Part shown: piece by piece, positions 40,396-49,521 of the stretch
Layout: every line of letters starts with the position of its first letter
How positions within the stretch are numbered: position 1 is the first letter of the stretch
From: TMP-24 sp046348855
GTDB lineage: Bacteria; Pseudomonadota; Alphaproteobacteria; Rhodobacterales; Rhodobacteraceae
NCBI GenBank assembly: GCA_046348855.1
Contig: JAXMDK010000012.1
Location: forward strand, 74,704-138,703
Direction of reading: 5' to 3'
DNA length: 64,000 bases
Made by a program: the position numbers and the translations under genes
Notes under the pieces: model-generated
Seen by the model: the letters and a program-made list of their open reading frames with translations, nothing else
Told to the model about the DNA's origin: nothing
Databases searched by the model: none

Positions 40396-42441
40396 TCAGG
40401 TCCGCCGCCGCCGCCGTCCGCCGCTCTCGCCACCGGCGATCAGGCCGGCGTTGTAATTGACATCGGGCAGCGTCACCACCTTTGCCAGTTCAGGGAAGGG
40501 ATCTGCCGCATTGGGGATGGCCGAGGCGTCGACGAATATCTGCTGGAAACCCGGCGCAATCGCGGTCTCGACCTTGTGGATCTGCTGGACCAGCGTTTCG
40601 ATCTGATCGCGCGAGGCGCGGTTCAGAAGCGCGATCCGCGCCCCCGTCCCGGCGGCATTGCCGATACCCTGCACCCGGTCGAGCGGCACGTCGGGGATCA
40701 TGCCCAGCACCATCGCATGCTTGGCGCTGATATGGGCGCCGAAGGCACCGGCCAGCTTGACCCGCTCGACCTTGTCGATCCCCATCGTGTTCATCAGAAG
40801 CCGCGCGCCGGCGTAAAGCGCCGCCTTCGCCAGCTGGATGGCGCGGATGTCGCCCTGGGTCACCAGGATACGCGGCCCGCCGCTGGCGGTCGCATCGTGC
40901 AAGAGGTACGAATAGGTCCGGCCATGGGCCTCGCAGCGTGCCGAGCCGGCCTGCTCCGGGTTGCCGATCAGGCCCGACTGGTCGATGATTCCGGCCATCC
41001 GCATCTCGGCCACCACCTCGATGATGCCCGAGCCGCAGATGCCGGTGACGCCGCTGGCGCCGACCGCCGCAGCAAAGCCCGGCTCGTCCGACCACAGGTC
41101 GCAGCCGATCACCCGGAAACGCGGCTCTTTCGTCACCGGATCGATCTCGACCCGCTCGATCGCGCCGGCGGCGGCGCGCTGGCCGCTGGAGATCTGCGCC
41201 CCCTCGAAGGCCGGGCCGGTGGGCGAGGAGCAGGCCAGCACCCGTTCTTCATTGCCCAGAAGCAGTTCGGCGTTGGTGCCGACATCGACGATCAGCACCA
41301 TCTCCTTCGACTTCTGCGGTTCTTCAGACAGCGCCACGCCCGCGCAATCGGCCCCGACATGGCCGGCGATGCAAGGCAGCACATAGACGCGGGCATTGCG
41401 GTTGAGGCTGGTCAGGTCCAGCTCGCGCGCATCGAGCGCCAGGCTGTTCGCCGTTGCCAGCGCGAAGGGCGCCTGGCCCAGTTCCACCGGGTCGATGCCA
41501 AGGAAAAGGTGGTGCATCACCGGGTTGAAGACGATCACCATCTCGTAGATTGCCGAAGGATCGACCCCGGCCTCCCCGGCCACCGCGGTCGCCAGCGTGT
41601 TGATCGCCTCGCGCACGGCCTTTGTCATCTCGGCATCGCCGCCGGGGTTCATCATCGCATAGCTGACGCGGCTCATCAGGTCTTCGCCAAAGCGGATCTG
41701 CGGGTTCATCAGCCCCGAAGAGGCCAGCACCTTGCCATCGGTCAGGTCGCAAAGATGCGCGGCGATGGTGGTCGAGCCGAGGTCGACGGCAAGGCCGTAA
41801 AGCTGCCCCTCGTGGAAGCCGGGGAAGATGTCGATGACCCGGTGGCGGCTGTCGTGGTTGCCGCGGTTCAGCACCACCGTCACCTTCCATTCGCCCTTGC
41901 GCAGCGCTGGCTGCAGGCGCCGCAGGATGGACAGATCCGCATCGATGCCGTCGATCTCCCATTGCTCCTTCAGCGCGCGGGCCAGGCGTTCGAAATCACC
42001 CGAGGGTTCGTGCATGTCGGGTTCTTCGACCTCGACGTAATAGCTGCGGGTGGCGGGATCCATCTCGATGTCGCGCTCGGCGGCCGACTTGCGGATGACC
42101 TGCTTGTGCAACTGGCTTTCCGGCGGCACGTCGATGACCACGTCGCCCATGACCTTGGCCTGGCAGCCCAGGCGGCGGCCGTCGGCCAGGCCGCGGATGC
42201 GGTTGTAGCGATCCTCGACCGCGTTCCACTCCGACAGGGCGTCGGCGGCGACATGGACGCCGTGCTTGGGAAATTCGCCGTAGCCCGGCGTGATCTGGCA
42301 TTTCGAGCAGATGCCGCGGCCGCCGCAGACGCTGTCGAGATCGACGCCCAGCTGGCGGGCGGCCGTCAGGACCGGCGTGCCCAGCGCGAATCGCCCCCGC
42401 TTGCCCGAGGGGGTAAAGATCACAAGCGCGTCTTCGGTCAT
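40396..42441 (-). CDS. ASKHA/ferredoxin corrinoid-activating protein (RACo type)
   Basis: 681 residues. N-terminal [2Fe-2S] ferredoxin domain with ligands Cys39, Cys45, Cys48 and Cys93 (VCGGRGICSKC, RRLGCQ), a linker, then the RACo middle and a C-terminal ASKHA-fold DUF4445 domain (LYGLAVDLGSTTIAAHLCDL, VDVGTNAELLLG, VTGICGSGIIEVVAEM). Such proteins use ATP to drive one-electron reduction of the inactive Co(II) form of corrinoid proteins back to Co(I) in methyltransferase systems. Start ATG 42441 is chosen because the family begins at the ferredoxin domain. A corrinoid protein gene and DUF1638 gene lie 11-13 kb away, but no methyltransferase is in the window. The C terminus ends in an unusual SGGRRRRRT stretch. 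Confidence 0.9.
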   Translation of the reverse strand: MTEDALVIFTPSGKRGRFALGTPVLTAARQLGVDLDSVCGGRGICSKCQITPGYGEFPKHGVHVAADALSEWNAVEDRYNRIRGLADGRRLGCQAKVMGDVVIDVPPESQLHKQVIRKSAAERDIEMDPATRSYYVEVEEPDMHEPSGDFERLARALKEQWEIDGIDADLSILRRLQPALRKGEWKVTVVLNRGNHDSRHRVIDIFPGFHEGQLYGLAVDLGSTTIAAHLCDLTDGKVLASSGLMNPQIRFGEDLMSRVSYAMMNPGGDAEMTKAVREAINTLATAVAGEAGVDPSAIYEMVIVFNPVMHHLFLGIDPVELGQAPFALATANSLALDARELDLTSLNRNARVYVLPCIAGHVGADCAGVALSEEPQKSKEMVLIVDVGTNAELLLGNEERVLACSSPTGPAFEGAQISSGQRAAAGAIERVEIDPVTKEPRFRVIGCDLWSDEPGFAAAVGASGVTGICGSGIIEVVAEMRMAGIIDQSGLIGNPEQAGSARCEAHGRTYSYLLHDATASGGPRILVTQGDIRAIQLAKAALYAGARLLMNTMGIDKVERVKLAGAFGAHISAKHAMVLGMIPDVPLDRVQGIGNAAGTGARIALLNRASRDQIETLVQQIHKVETAIAPGFQQIFVDASAIPNAADPFPELAKVVTLPDVNYNAGLIAGGESGGRRRRRT

Positions 42442-42528
42442 GGCGGTCTCCGGTCTGTTCGCGCCTCTATCTAACCACTTTGCCGCGGCCGGCAATGGCT
42501 CGAAGCGGCAGGTCAGCGTCCGGTTTCG

Positions 42529-43707
42529 TCAGGAACCGGAATGTTCGCCGGCCGAGGCGCCCCTCCCGGTGACCGGCGCGCGCCAGGCGACTGCCAAGCC
42601 TGAAAGGGCCGCGAAGGCCCAGCCCGGAAGCCCGGCGAAACCGGCAAGAGCGAAGACCACCGCCATCGCCGGCAGCGACAGGCGGCGCGCCGCGTCAAGC
42701 GGCAGGTGCCGGTCGCGCACGATCCAGAGAAAGCCATAGATCATCGCCAGCGCCAGCCCCAGCCACAGCGCCACCTCGGACCGGCTGGCGTGGCTTTCGC
42801 CGGCGGCCAGGTCGATGCCCGCGCCGATCGCGGCACCCGCAAGCGCGGTCGCCGCAAAGATGAAGACATGTCCGTAACCCCAGACCAGCGCCGTCTTGAA
42901 CCCGAGGTGCGGCAGGTGCTCCTGTTCGCAGAAGTAGATCCACCAGATCGAAAAGACGATCACCAGTGCCGCCGTTGCTGCGGTCGCCGCCGGGATCGCG
43001 GGCACTGTGGCGAACAGCAGGCCATACCCGCGCGAGATCGACAGCATGATTTCGCCCAGGGTGATGATCATGAGCAGGCCATAGCGTTCGATCACATGGT
43101 GCCGATGATAGGGCGTCGCCCCGGCACTTTCGGCGAAGGGCGGCACGGCAAGCTCCAGCGCGTAACCGGCTGCCGCGAATGCGTAGAACCACAGGGATTG
43201 CGGATCGGCCAGCAGGTACATGACCACCCAGCCGGTTTGCGCCAGAGCGATGCCGGCCGCATAGCGCAGTGCCGTCGTCCGGTGGGCGGGGCTTCCGGCC
43301 GCGGCGCGCAGCCACAGCCCGATCATGCCGAGCCGCATGATGGTCCAGCCGGCGAGCCCGACATGAAAGTCGAGCGTATCGAAGATGAAGCCGACGCCGC
43401 CGGCAAAGACCAGTTCGCCTGCGATGATCACCAGGACCAGCACGCGATACAGCGCGTCATCGTTGTCGAAGGCCGAGGCGAACCAGGTGAAGTTCATCCA
43501 GGCCCACCAGATCGCCAGAAAGACGAAGACGAAGCGGGGCAGCGCCTCGACGCCGTGGCCGCCGGAGATCGCATGGTGAAGGCCGGCCGTCACCGCCGCG
43601 ATGGCGATGACGCTGACCAGATCGAACAGCAGCTCGAGCGTGGTCGACGCGCGGTGCGGCTCGGACGGGTCGCGGGGGGCGAGCGGGCGGATGGCTTTCA
43701 GCGACAT
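42529..43707 (-). CDS. Low temperature requirement protein A (LtrA) family
   Basis: 392 residues with about eleven hydrophobic helices, LtrA family. It opens with HRASTTLELLFDLVSVIAIA, the family signature, and holds ITLGEIMLSISRG in the middle. LtrA was named from Listeria, where it is linked to growth in the cold; the activity is unknown. The open frame extends upstream as far as 44274, antisense-like to other genes, but ATG 43707 is the family start. The C terminus reads PAMAVVFALAGFAGLPGWA and overlaps nothing. It follows the GFA gene by 76 bases on the same strand. Confidence 0.9.
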   Translation of the reverse strand: MSLKAIRPLAPRDPSEPHRASTTLELLFDLVSVIAIAAVTAGLHHAISGGHGVEALPRFVFVFLAIWWAWMNFTWFASAFDNDDALYRVLVLVIIAGELVFAGGVGFIFDTLDFHVGLAGWTIMRLGMIGLWLRAAAGSPAHRTTALRYAAGIALAQTGWVVMYLLADPQSLWFYAFAAAGYALELAVPPFAESAGATPYHRHHVIERYGLLMIITLGEIMLSISRGYGLLFATVPAIPAATAATAALVIVFSIWWIYFCEQEHLPHLGFKTALVWGYGHVFIFAATALAGAAIGAGIDLAAGESHASRSEVALWLGLALAMIYGFLWIVRDRHLPLDAARRLSLPAMAVVFALAGFAGLPGWAFAALSGLAVAWRAPVTGRGASAGEHSGS

Positions 43708-43783
43708 GCGAACCTCGGGGACGGTGCCGGCAGAGTTTTCCCGGCCGGCGTGCCTTGTGCAAGCCGTGTCTGCCGCCCGCCGC

Positions 43784-44173
43784 TCAGAACCACATGTCGG
43801 CGACCTTGCGCCCGTCGCGGGGCAGGTCGGAGAACGTGTCGAACCCGTCGAAATGGTCGATCGGGATCGCGCCGACCTGATCGGGCTCGGCCAGCCGCAG
43901 GTTGACCGCGATCCGCCGCCGCCCGTCATCCTTCGGCCGGTGCCCGCGCCAGAAGCAGATGCAGCCGCAGGTCGGGCAGAAGTGGAACTCGATCCAGTCG
44001 CCGGGCATATAGGTCCGGGTCGGGCCAAAAACCTGGATGTCCTCGGATTCGTGGCCATAGGCCCACAGGACGCCGTAGCGGCGGCAGACGGTGCAGTTGC
44101 AGGCTGTGGCCGCCTCGGGCTGGCCGTCGAAGGTCCAGCGGACGGCGCCGCAGTGGCAGGTTCCCTCAAGCAT
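43784..44173 (-). CDS. GFA family protein (glutathione-dependent formaldehyde-activating type)
   Basis: 129 residues, GFA/CENP-V zinc-binding fold. Cysteine pattern GTCHCGAVRW, CNCTVCRRYG and HFCPTCGC supply the zinc ligands. Members were proposed to bind glutathione and formaldehyde, although most are of unknown substrate. ATG 44173 (MLEGTCHCGAV) was chosen, the upstream eight codons having no family counterpart. A link with demethylation chemistry, which releases formaldehyde, by the neighbouring oxygenase is possible but not shown. Confidence 0.85.
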   Translation of the reverse strand: MLEGTCHCGAVRWTFDGQPEAATACNCTVCRRYGVLWAYGHESEDIQVFGPTRTYMPGDWIEFHFCPTCGCICFWRGHRPKDDGRRRIAVNLRLAEPDQVGAIPIDHFDGFDTFSDLPRDGRKVADMWF

Positions 44174-44239
44174 GGCATCCCCCGTCGCGTTGCACACAGG
44201 CCATCGTAGAGCCGGGTAGAGTGCCGCGCAAACGGCGCC

Positions 44240-45391
44240 TCAGCCGCCGTCCAGCCAGGCGAGGATCGCGGCACGGTCGCCGTCGAGCGTGGGCGCGACG
44301 CCGCGCGCCGGCGGGTCGGCCAGGTCCGACATCTTGACCGGATTGCCGGCGGCGACGAAGGCCGGACCGCCGCGGCGGGCGGCGATGGGCAGGACCATGT
44401 GGCGGGCGTTGACCTGCGGGTCGGCCAGCGCCTCGGTCATGTCCTGCACCCGCCCGGTTGGCACTCCCGCCGCCTCGAGCGTGGCGATCCAGTGGGCGCG
44501 CGGCCGTTCCAGCGTCACCGTCTCGATCAGCCGCTTCAGCAGGCGGACATTGTCGCAGCGCAGGGCGTTGGTCAGGAAGCGCGGGTCGCGGGCAAGGTCG
44601 GGCATCCCCAGCGCCGTGCAGAGCTTGGCGAACAGCGCGTCGTTGCCGGCGGCGATGACGAAGAACCCGTCCGCGGCGCGATAGGTGGAAAAGGGGGTGA
44701 TCGTCGGATGGCGCGCGCCGGTCGGGCCGGGGGCCTTGCCGGTGGCCGTGGCGATGGCCAGCGCATGTTCCTGGATGACGATCTGCGAATCCAGCATCGA
44801 GACGTCGATCTTCTGCCCGCGCCCGGTCTTGGCAAGGGCAATCAGCGCCGCGAGGATACCCTGGACCAGGTACATCCCGGCGACGATGTCGCCGATCGAG
44901 GCGCCGACCCGAACCGGCGGGCCGCCTTCCTCGCCGGTGATCGACATCACCCCGCCGCGCGCCTGCGCCACCATGTCATAGGCAGGCTTGCCCGCCTCGG
45001 GCCCGGTATGGCCGAAGCCCGACACCGCCCCGTAGATCAGCCGCGGATGGCGGGCATGCAGCGCCTCCCACCCATAGCCCAGCCGCTCCATCGTGCCGGG
45101 GCGGAAATTTTCCAGGATCACGTCGGCGCGGGCCAGAAGCCGGCCGAAGATCGCCCGGTCGTTCTCGGCCTTCAGGTCCAGCGCGATCGACTGCTTGCCG
45201 TGGTTCAGCGCCGCGAAATAGGCGCTTTCGCCCTGCAGGAACGGCGGAAAGGCGCGGGTGTCGTCGCCGGTGGCCGGCCGTTCGACCTTGATCACCCGCG
45301 CGCCGAAATCGGCAAGCTGGGTCGAGGCGAAGGGACCGGCAAGCACATGGGTCAGGTCGAGGACGGTCAGGCCATCAAGGGGCGCACGCAT
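44240..45391 (-). CDS. CaiB/BaiF CoA-transferase family protein
   Basis: 383 residues, family III CoA-transferase. N-terminal LTVLDLTHVLAGPFASTQLADFGA with VIKVERP, DVILENFRPGTMERLGYGW, the catalytic Asp in GKPAYDMVAQARGG (about residue 140-150), and a C-terminal half after the interlocked loop. It would move CoA between an acyl-CoA and a free carboxylate; substrate unknown. It is divergent from the Rieske gene (about 205 bases between starts), so both may share control. The name caiB should not be read as carnitine specificity. Confidence 0.9.
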   Translation of the reverse strand: MRAPLDGLTVLDLTHVLAGPFASTQLADFGARVIKVERPATGDDTRAFPPFLQGESAYFAALNHGKQSIALDLKAENDRAIFGRLLARADVILENFRPGTMERLGYGWEALHARHPRLIYGAVSGFGHTGPEAGKPAYDMVAQARGGVMSITGEEGGPPVRVGASIGDIVAGMYLVQGILAALIALAKTGRGQKIDVSMLDSQIVIQEHALAIATATGKAPGPTGARHPTITPFSTYRAADGFFVIAAGNDALFAKLCTALGMPDLARDPRFLTNALRCDNVRLLKRLIETVTLERPRAHWIATLEAAGVPTGRVQDMTEALADPQVNARHMVLPIAARRGGPAFVAAGNPVKMSDLADPPARGVAPTLDGDRAAILAWLDGG

Positions 45392-45596
45392 GTCGGACTC
45401 CGGCTGCCGGGGCAGGGCGACTTTAGCCGCGCCGGACCATCGCGCAAGCGCGGCATCGCCGCAGGCTTAGGCAGGCCCAAAGCCGCGCATTGGAAAATAC
45501 GCATTGCCCGAAGCTTGACGCATGGCGCTGTGCGGGGCGATTCTGCGGCGCAGGATGCGGGCGCCGACTCGCCCGATCGATGATGGAGGTCCACCC

Positions 45597-46727
45597 ATGA
45601 ATGCCCCGCGTCTGTCGCCCGCCGCCGAACTGCACGCCAGCGTTGCACTCCCGTTCGAAAGGGCGAGGGCGATGCCGAAATCGGTCTATACCTCGCCCGA
45701 GTTCGTCAAGCTGGAGGAGGAGCGGATCTTCGCCCGCGAATGGCTGTGCGCCGGCCGCGCCGAGGCGCTGCCCAACCCCGGCGACTACCTGACCATGACC
45801 ATCGCCGGCGAGCCGGTGATCGTGCTGCGCGACCGCGACGGTGAAATCCGCGCCATGTCGAACGTCTGCCGCCACCGGATGTCGACGCTGTTGCAAGGCC
45901 GTGGCAACGCCCGGTCCATCGTCTGCCCCTACCACGCCTGGACCTACAACCTTGACGGCACCCTGCGCGGCGCGCCGGCGATGACGCTGAACGAAGGCTT
46001 CTGCAAGGAAGACATCGCCCTGCCGAAGGTGCGCTGCGAGGTCTGGCTGGGCTGGGTCATGGTGACGCTGAACCCCGACGCGCCGCCGCCCGGCGAGCGG
46101 CTGAAGGGCATCGAGGATCTGGTCGGCAAGTTCGAGATGCAGAACTATGTCGAGAACTTCCGCGAAACCTTCCGCTGGCACACCAACTGGAAGGTGCTGG
46201 CCGAGAACTTCATGGAAAGCTACCACCTGCCGGTCTGCCACATGGGCACCATCGGCAAGCAGGTGAACCTTTTGGAAATGACCTGCCCGGAAGGCACGGA
46301 CGCCTACAACTACCACTACATCCTCAAGGACGAGACGCTCGACCTGGCCATCGCCCATCCGACGAACACAAGGCTGGAAGGCGACGACCGGCGGATGACC
46401 TGGCTGTTGACGATCTATCCCTCGCTGATGATCACCCTGACGCCCGGCTACTTCTGGTATCTGTCGCTGACCCCGGACGGGCCGGGCCATGTGAACGTGC
46501 TGTTCGGCGGCGGGCTGGCGCCCGAATTCGCCGCCGATCCGAAAGCCCAGGAAAGCTTTGCCCGGCTGCGCGCGCTTCTCGACGACGTGAACGTCGAGGA
46601 CAAGGGCTGCACCGAGAAGGTCTATCAGGGCCTGCTGGCGGGCCTTTCGGAGCCCGGTCCTCTCAGCCACCTGGAGCGGCCGAACTACGAGTTCGCCCGT
46701 TATATCGCCGCGCGCATCCCGGACTGA
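45597..46727 (+). CDS. Rieske-type non-haem iron oxygenase, alpha subunit
   Basis: 376 residues. Rieske [2Fe-2S] ligands Cys91, His93 (NVCRHRMS) and Cys110, His113 (VCPYHAWTYNLDG) are followed by a catalytic domain with the mononuclear iron motif NFMESYHLPVCH (His210, His215). It resembles the glycine betaine / stachydrine / carnitine monooxygenase group by its short length and N-terminal VYTSPEFVKLEEERIF, but substrate cannot be stated. A reductase component, usually needed, is not encoded nearby. The start ATG 45597 has GGAGG about 8 bases upstream. An amine-oxidoreductase gene converges on it. Confidence 0.88.
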   Translation: MNAPRLSPAAELHASVALPFERARAMPKSVYTSPEFVKLEEERIFAREWLCAGRAEALPNPGDYLTMTIAGEPVIVLRDRDGEIRAMSNVCRHRMSTLLQGRGNARSIVCPYHAWTYNLDGTLRGAPAMTLNEGFCKEDIALPKVRCEVWLGWVMVTLNPDAPPPGERLKGIEDLVGKFEMQNYVENFRETFRWHTNWKVLAENFMESYHLPVCHMGTIGKQVNLLEMTCPEGTDAYNYHYILKDETLDLAIAHPTNTRLEGDDRRMTWLLTIYPSLMITLTPGYFWYLSLTPDGPGHVNVLFGGGLAPEFAADPKAQESFARLRALLDDVNVEDKGCTEKVYQGLLAGLSEPGPLSHLERPNYEFARYIAARIPD

Positions 46728-46737
46728 CGGCCGGGCA

Positions 46738-46796
46738 GGGGGCTCTGCCCCCGCCGCCCGGACGGGCGGCCCCCCGGGATATTTCGGGACAGAAAG
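46738..46796 (+). repeat. GGGATATTT intergenic element, copy 3
   Basis: Full copy: hairpin 1 GGGGGC-TCT-GCCCCC (46738-46752), hairpin 2 GCCGCCCG-GA-CGGGCGGC (46753-46770), then CCCCCGGGATATTTCGGG and ACAGAAAG. It fills the gap between the convergent Rieske and amine oxidoreductase genes. Confidence 0.75.
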
Positions 46797-46800
46797 TGGG

Positions 46801-48186
46801 TCAGCGCCCCGTCAGCCAGTTGCCGAGCGCCGCGAGCCGCGACGGCGGGCCCTGCAGGCGATCCTCGCGCCGGTCGGCGGCATTCAGCAGCGCATACATG
46901 CCGGTGACGCCCAGCCAGCGCAGGGGTTCGGCTTCCCATTTGCGGACCCGGCGGTTGACCCAGGGCAGCGAGGTCAGGTCGGTGGTGCGGTCCAGCGTCA
47001 GGTCGGCGAGGGTGCGGCCGGCGAGGTTCGAGGTCGAGACGCCGACCCCGACATAGCCGCCCGCCCAGCCGATCCCGGTGGCGCGGTCGAGCCCGACGGT
47101 CGCGCACCAGTCGCGCGGAACCCCCAGCACGCCGCACCATGCATGGGCGACGGGATGGCTGCGCGCGGCGGGGAAATGCCGGTGCAGGATCGCGACCAGC
47201 CGGCGGATCGTTTCGGGGTCGGGCGCGCCGGAGCGGTCGAGCGATGAGCCGTAGCGATAGGGAACCCCGCGCGCGCCCACGGTGATGCGGCCTTCGCGGG
47301 TGCGCTGGCAATAGCAATAGGCGTTCTGGAAATCCCCCAGGATTTCATGGCCTTTCCAGCCGATCTGGTCCCAGACCTCGGGCGGCAGCGGCGCGGTCGC
47401 GATCTGGGCGGAGTTCAGCGGCAGCCAGTCGCGCCGCAACCCCGGCAGGGTGGCGGTGAAGCCTTCGGTGCAGCGCAGGATGCGGGCGGCGCGAACCGTG
47501 CCGAACGGGCTGGCGACGCGCCCCGGCGCGATGGCGGTCGCCGGCGTGCCTTCGGCGATCACGACGCCCAGCCGTTCGACGGCGGCGGCCAGCCCGCGCA
47601 CCAGTTTTGCCGGCTGGACCCGGGCGACACCCTGCACGATCATCGCGCCGAGCGTGCCGGGGATGGTGACGCGGGCGCGGGTTTCCTCGGCGCCGAGCTC
47701 GAACACCCGGTCGTCCTCGCCCCAGTGGCGGCGGTGGGCGACCTCGGACTTCAGCCGCGCCAGCTGGGCGGGGTTGGTCGCCACCATCAGTTCGTCGGTG
47801 GGCAGGATGTCGGCGTCGATGCCTTCGGCCTGCGCCACCCGCATGACCTCGGCCACCGTGCCGCCCATCGCCCTGACCAGCCGCCGCACCGGGTCGGCCC
47901 CGGCGCTGGCGGCATATTTCTCCTGGCTCCAGGCGAAGCCGCCGGTCAGCCAGCCGCCATTGCGCCCCGAGGCGCCGAAACCGGCGAATTCCTTTTCCAG
48001 GACCACGATCTTCAGCCGGGGGTCGGCCTTTTTCAGGTAGTAGGCGGTCCAGAGGCCGGTATAGCCCGCGCCGACGATGCAGACATCGGCGGCGGTATCA
48101 CCGGCAAGGGGCGCGCGCCGGGCGGGCAGGCCGCCAATATCCGCATACCAGAACGACACATCGCCAACATGGTCCACGTCCGTCAT
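46801..48186 (-). CDS. FAD-dependent amine/amino-acid oxidoreductase (DAO family)
   Basis: 461 residues. FAD-binding Rossmann motif VCIVGAGYTGLWTAYYL (about 32-48) and EKEFAGFGASGRNGGWLTGGF downstream, and a C-terminal WAGGYVGVGVSTSNLAGRTLADL. The FGASGRNGG segment is typical of the gamma-glutamylputrescine oxidase / sarcosine oxidase-like group. Start at ATG 48186 (MTDVDHVGDVSFWYADIGG); the frame runs further through the tRNA gene. With the Rieske oxygenase it could belong to catabolism of an N-substituted amine, but the genes converge rather than form an operon. Confidence 0.88.
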   Translation of the reverse strand: MTDVDHVGDVSFWYADIGGLPARRAPLAGDTAADVCIVGAGYTGLWTAYYLKKADPRLKIVVLEKEFAGFGASGRNGGWLTGGFAWSQEKYAASAGADPVRRLVRAMGGTVAEVMRVAQAEGIDADILPTDELMVATNPAQLARLKSEVAHRRHWGEDDRVFELGAEETRARVTIPGTLGAMIVQGVARVQPAKLVRGLAAAVERLGVVIAEGTPATAIAPGRVASPFGTVRAARILRCTEGFTATLPGLRRDWLPLNSAQIATAPLPPEVWDQIGWKGHEILGDFQNAYCYCQRTREGRITVGARGVPYRYGSSLDRSGAPDPETIRRLVAILHRHFPAARSHPVAHAWCGVLGVPRDWCATVGLDRATGIGWAGGYVGVGVSTSNLAGRTLADLTLDRTTDLTSLPWVNRRVRKWEAEPLRWLGVTGMYALLNAADRREDRLQGPPSRLAALGNWLTGR

Positions 48187-48257
48187 CCGATCCCCCGTCC
48201 CGGTCTGCCGGCCGACGCTAGCCGGTTTGGCGCGCCAAGGCGAGAGGCGGGACGGCG

Positions 48258-48333
48258 TGGTAGGCCCGGAGGGACTTGAACCCCCAACCAAGGCGTTATG
48301 AGCGCCCTGCTCTGACCATTGAGCTACAGGCCC
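48258..48333 (-). tRNA. tRNA-Ile2 (anticodon CAT)
   Basis: 76 bases on the minus strand including encoded CCA. Acceptor GGGCCTG with CGGGCCT (two wobble pairs), anticodon loop CTCATAA giving CAT, T loop TTCAAGT. The anticodon alone reads Met; the anticodon stem context GGCG-CTCATAA-CGCC followed by TTGG resembles E. coli tRNA-Ile2, which is modified by TilS to lysidine to read AUA. It is unlike elongator tRNA-Met of the group, with its GGAATCATAATCC. Confidence 0.9.
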
Positions 48334-48474
48334 GACCTTGCGCCATGCCTAGCACAAAGCGGGCGCGCGTCAACCGCTCCGCCCGGCGCGCGCGCCCCGC
48401 GAAAGGCGCGTTGTAGCCGCCGCTGCAATCGGGTAATGGGCCGTGCCAGTGACGGTTTGTCCTTTGGAGATTCC

Positions 48475-49521
48475 ATGACCGAGCCGAAAAGCGGGCTGAC
48501 CTACGCCGAAGCGGGAGTCGACATCGACGCGGGCAATGCGCTCGTCGAGCGGATCAAGCCGGCGGCGAAACGGACGAACCGGCCGGGAACCCTGTCGGGG
48601 CTGGGCGGGTTCGGGGCGCTCTTCGACCTCAAGGCCGCGGGCTACCGCGATCCGGTTCTGGTCGCCGCCACCGACGGGGTGGGAACCAAGCTGAAGATCG
48701 CCATCGACACCGGGACGGTCGACACGATCGGCATCGACCTGGTGGCCATGTGCGTGAACGACCTGGTCTGCCAGGGGGCGGAGCCGCTGTTCTTTCTCGA
48801 CTATTTCGCCACCGGCAAGCTCGAGGTCGACAAGGCGGCGCGGATCATCGACGGCATCGCCGATGGCTGCGCCCGGTCGGGCTGCGCGCTGATCGGCGGC
48901 GAGACGGCGGAAATGCCGGGCATGTATCATGGCGGCGATTTCGACCTCGCGGGCTTTGCCGTGGGCGCGATGGAACGGGGCGCCGACCTGCCGCGCGGCG
49001 TGCGCGAAGGCGACGTGCTCTTGGGCCTGGCCTCGGACGGAGTGCATTCCAACGGCTATTCCTTCGTGCGCAAGGTGGCCGAACGGTCCGGCCTTGGCTG
49101 GGATGCGCCTTCGCCGTTCAGCCAAAACACCTTGGGCGCGGCGCTTCTGGCGCCGACGCGGCTTTACGTGAAGCAGGCGCTGGCGGCGGTCCGGGCCGGC
49201 GGCGTCCATGCGCTGGCCCATATCACCGGCGGCGGGTTGACCGAAAACCCGCCGCGCGTCCTGCCCGAGGGGCTCGCCTGCGAGATCGACCTGTCGTCCT
49301 GGGCGCTGCCGCCGGTCTTCCGCTGGCTGGCCGAAACCGCGGCGATGAGCGAGCCGGAACTCCTCAAGACCTTCAACTGCGGCATCGGCATGATCGCCGT
49401 GGTGGCCGACGACCGGGCCGACGCGATCGAGGCGCTTCTGACGCGCGAGGGCGAACAGGTGGTGCGCCTTGGCCATGTGGTCAAGGGCGAGGGGGTTCGC
49501 TACAAGGGTCAGCTTCTGTGA
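48475..49521 (+). CDS. purM: Phosphoribosylformylglycinamidine cyclo-ligase
   Basis: 348 residues; makes aminoimidazole ribotide in purine synthesis. Family blocks: LTYAEAGVDIDAGNALVERI, SGLGGFGALFDLKAAGY, ATDGVGTKLKIAID, CVNDLVCQGAEPLFFLDY, GGETAEMPGMYHGGDFDLAGF and HITGGGLTENPPRVLP. The start ATG 48475 follows GGAG. Its stop codon TGA overlaps the GTG start of purN, a standard purMN operon. The tRNA-Ile2 gene is divergent upstream. Confidence 0.96.
   Translation: MTEPKSGLTYAEAGVDIDAGNALVERIKPAAKRTNRPGTLSGLGGFGALFDLKAAGYRDPVLVAATDGVGTKLKIAIDTGTVDTIGIDLVAMCVNDLVCQGAEPLFFLDYFATGKLEVDKAARIIDGIADGCARSGCALIGGETAEMPGMYHGGDFDLAGFAVGAMERGADLPRGVREGDVLLGLASDGVHSNGYSFVRKVAERSGLGWDAPSPFSQNTLGAALLAPTRLYVKQALAAVRAGGVHALAHITGGGLTENPPRVLPEGLACEIDLSSWALPPVFRWLAETAAMSEPELLKTFNCGIGMIAVVADDRADAIEALLTREGEQVVRLGHVVKGEGVRYKGQLL

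Noticed and set aside
40309..42474. 721-residue open frame opposite the RACo gene
   Set aside because: Shadow frame of a long GC-rich gene; the protein on the minus strand has clear Fe-S and ASKHA motifs, while this frame has none.
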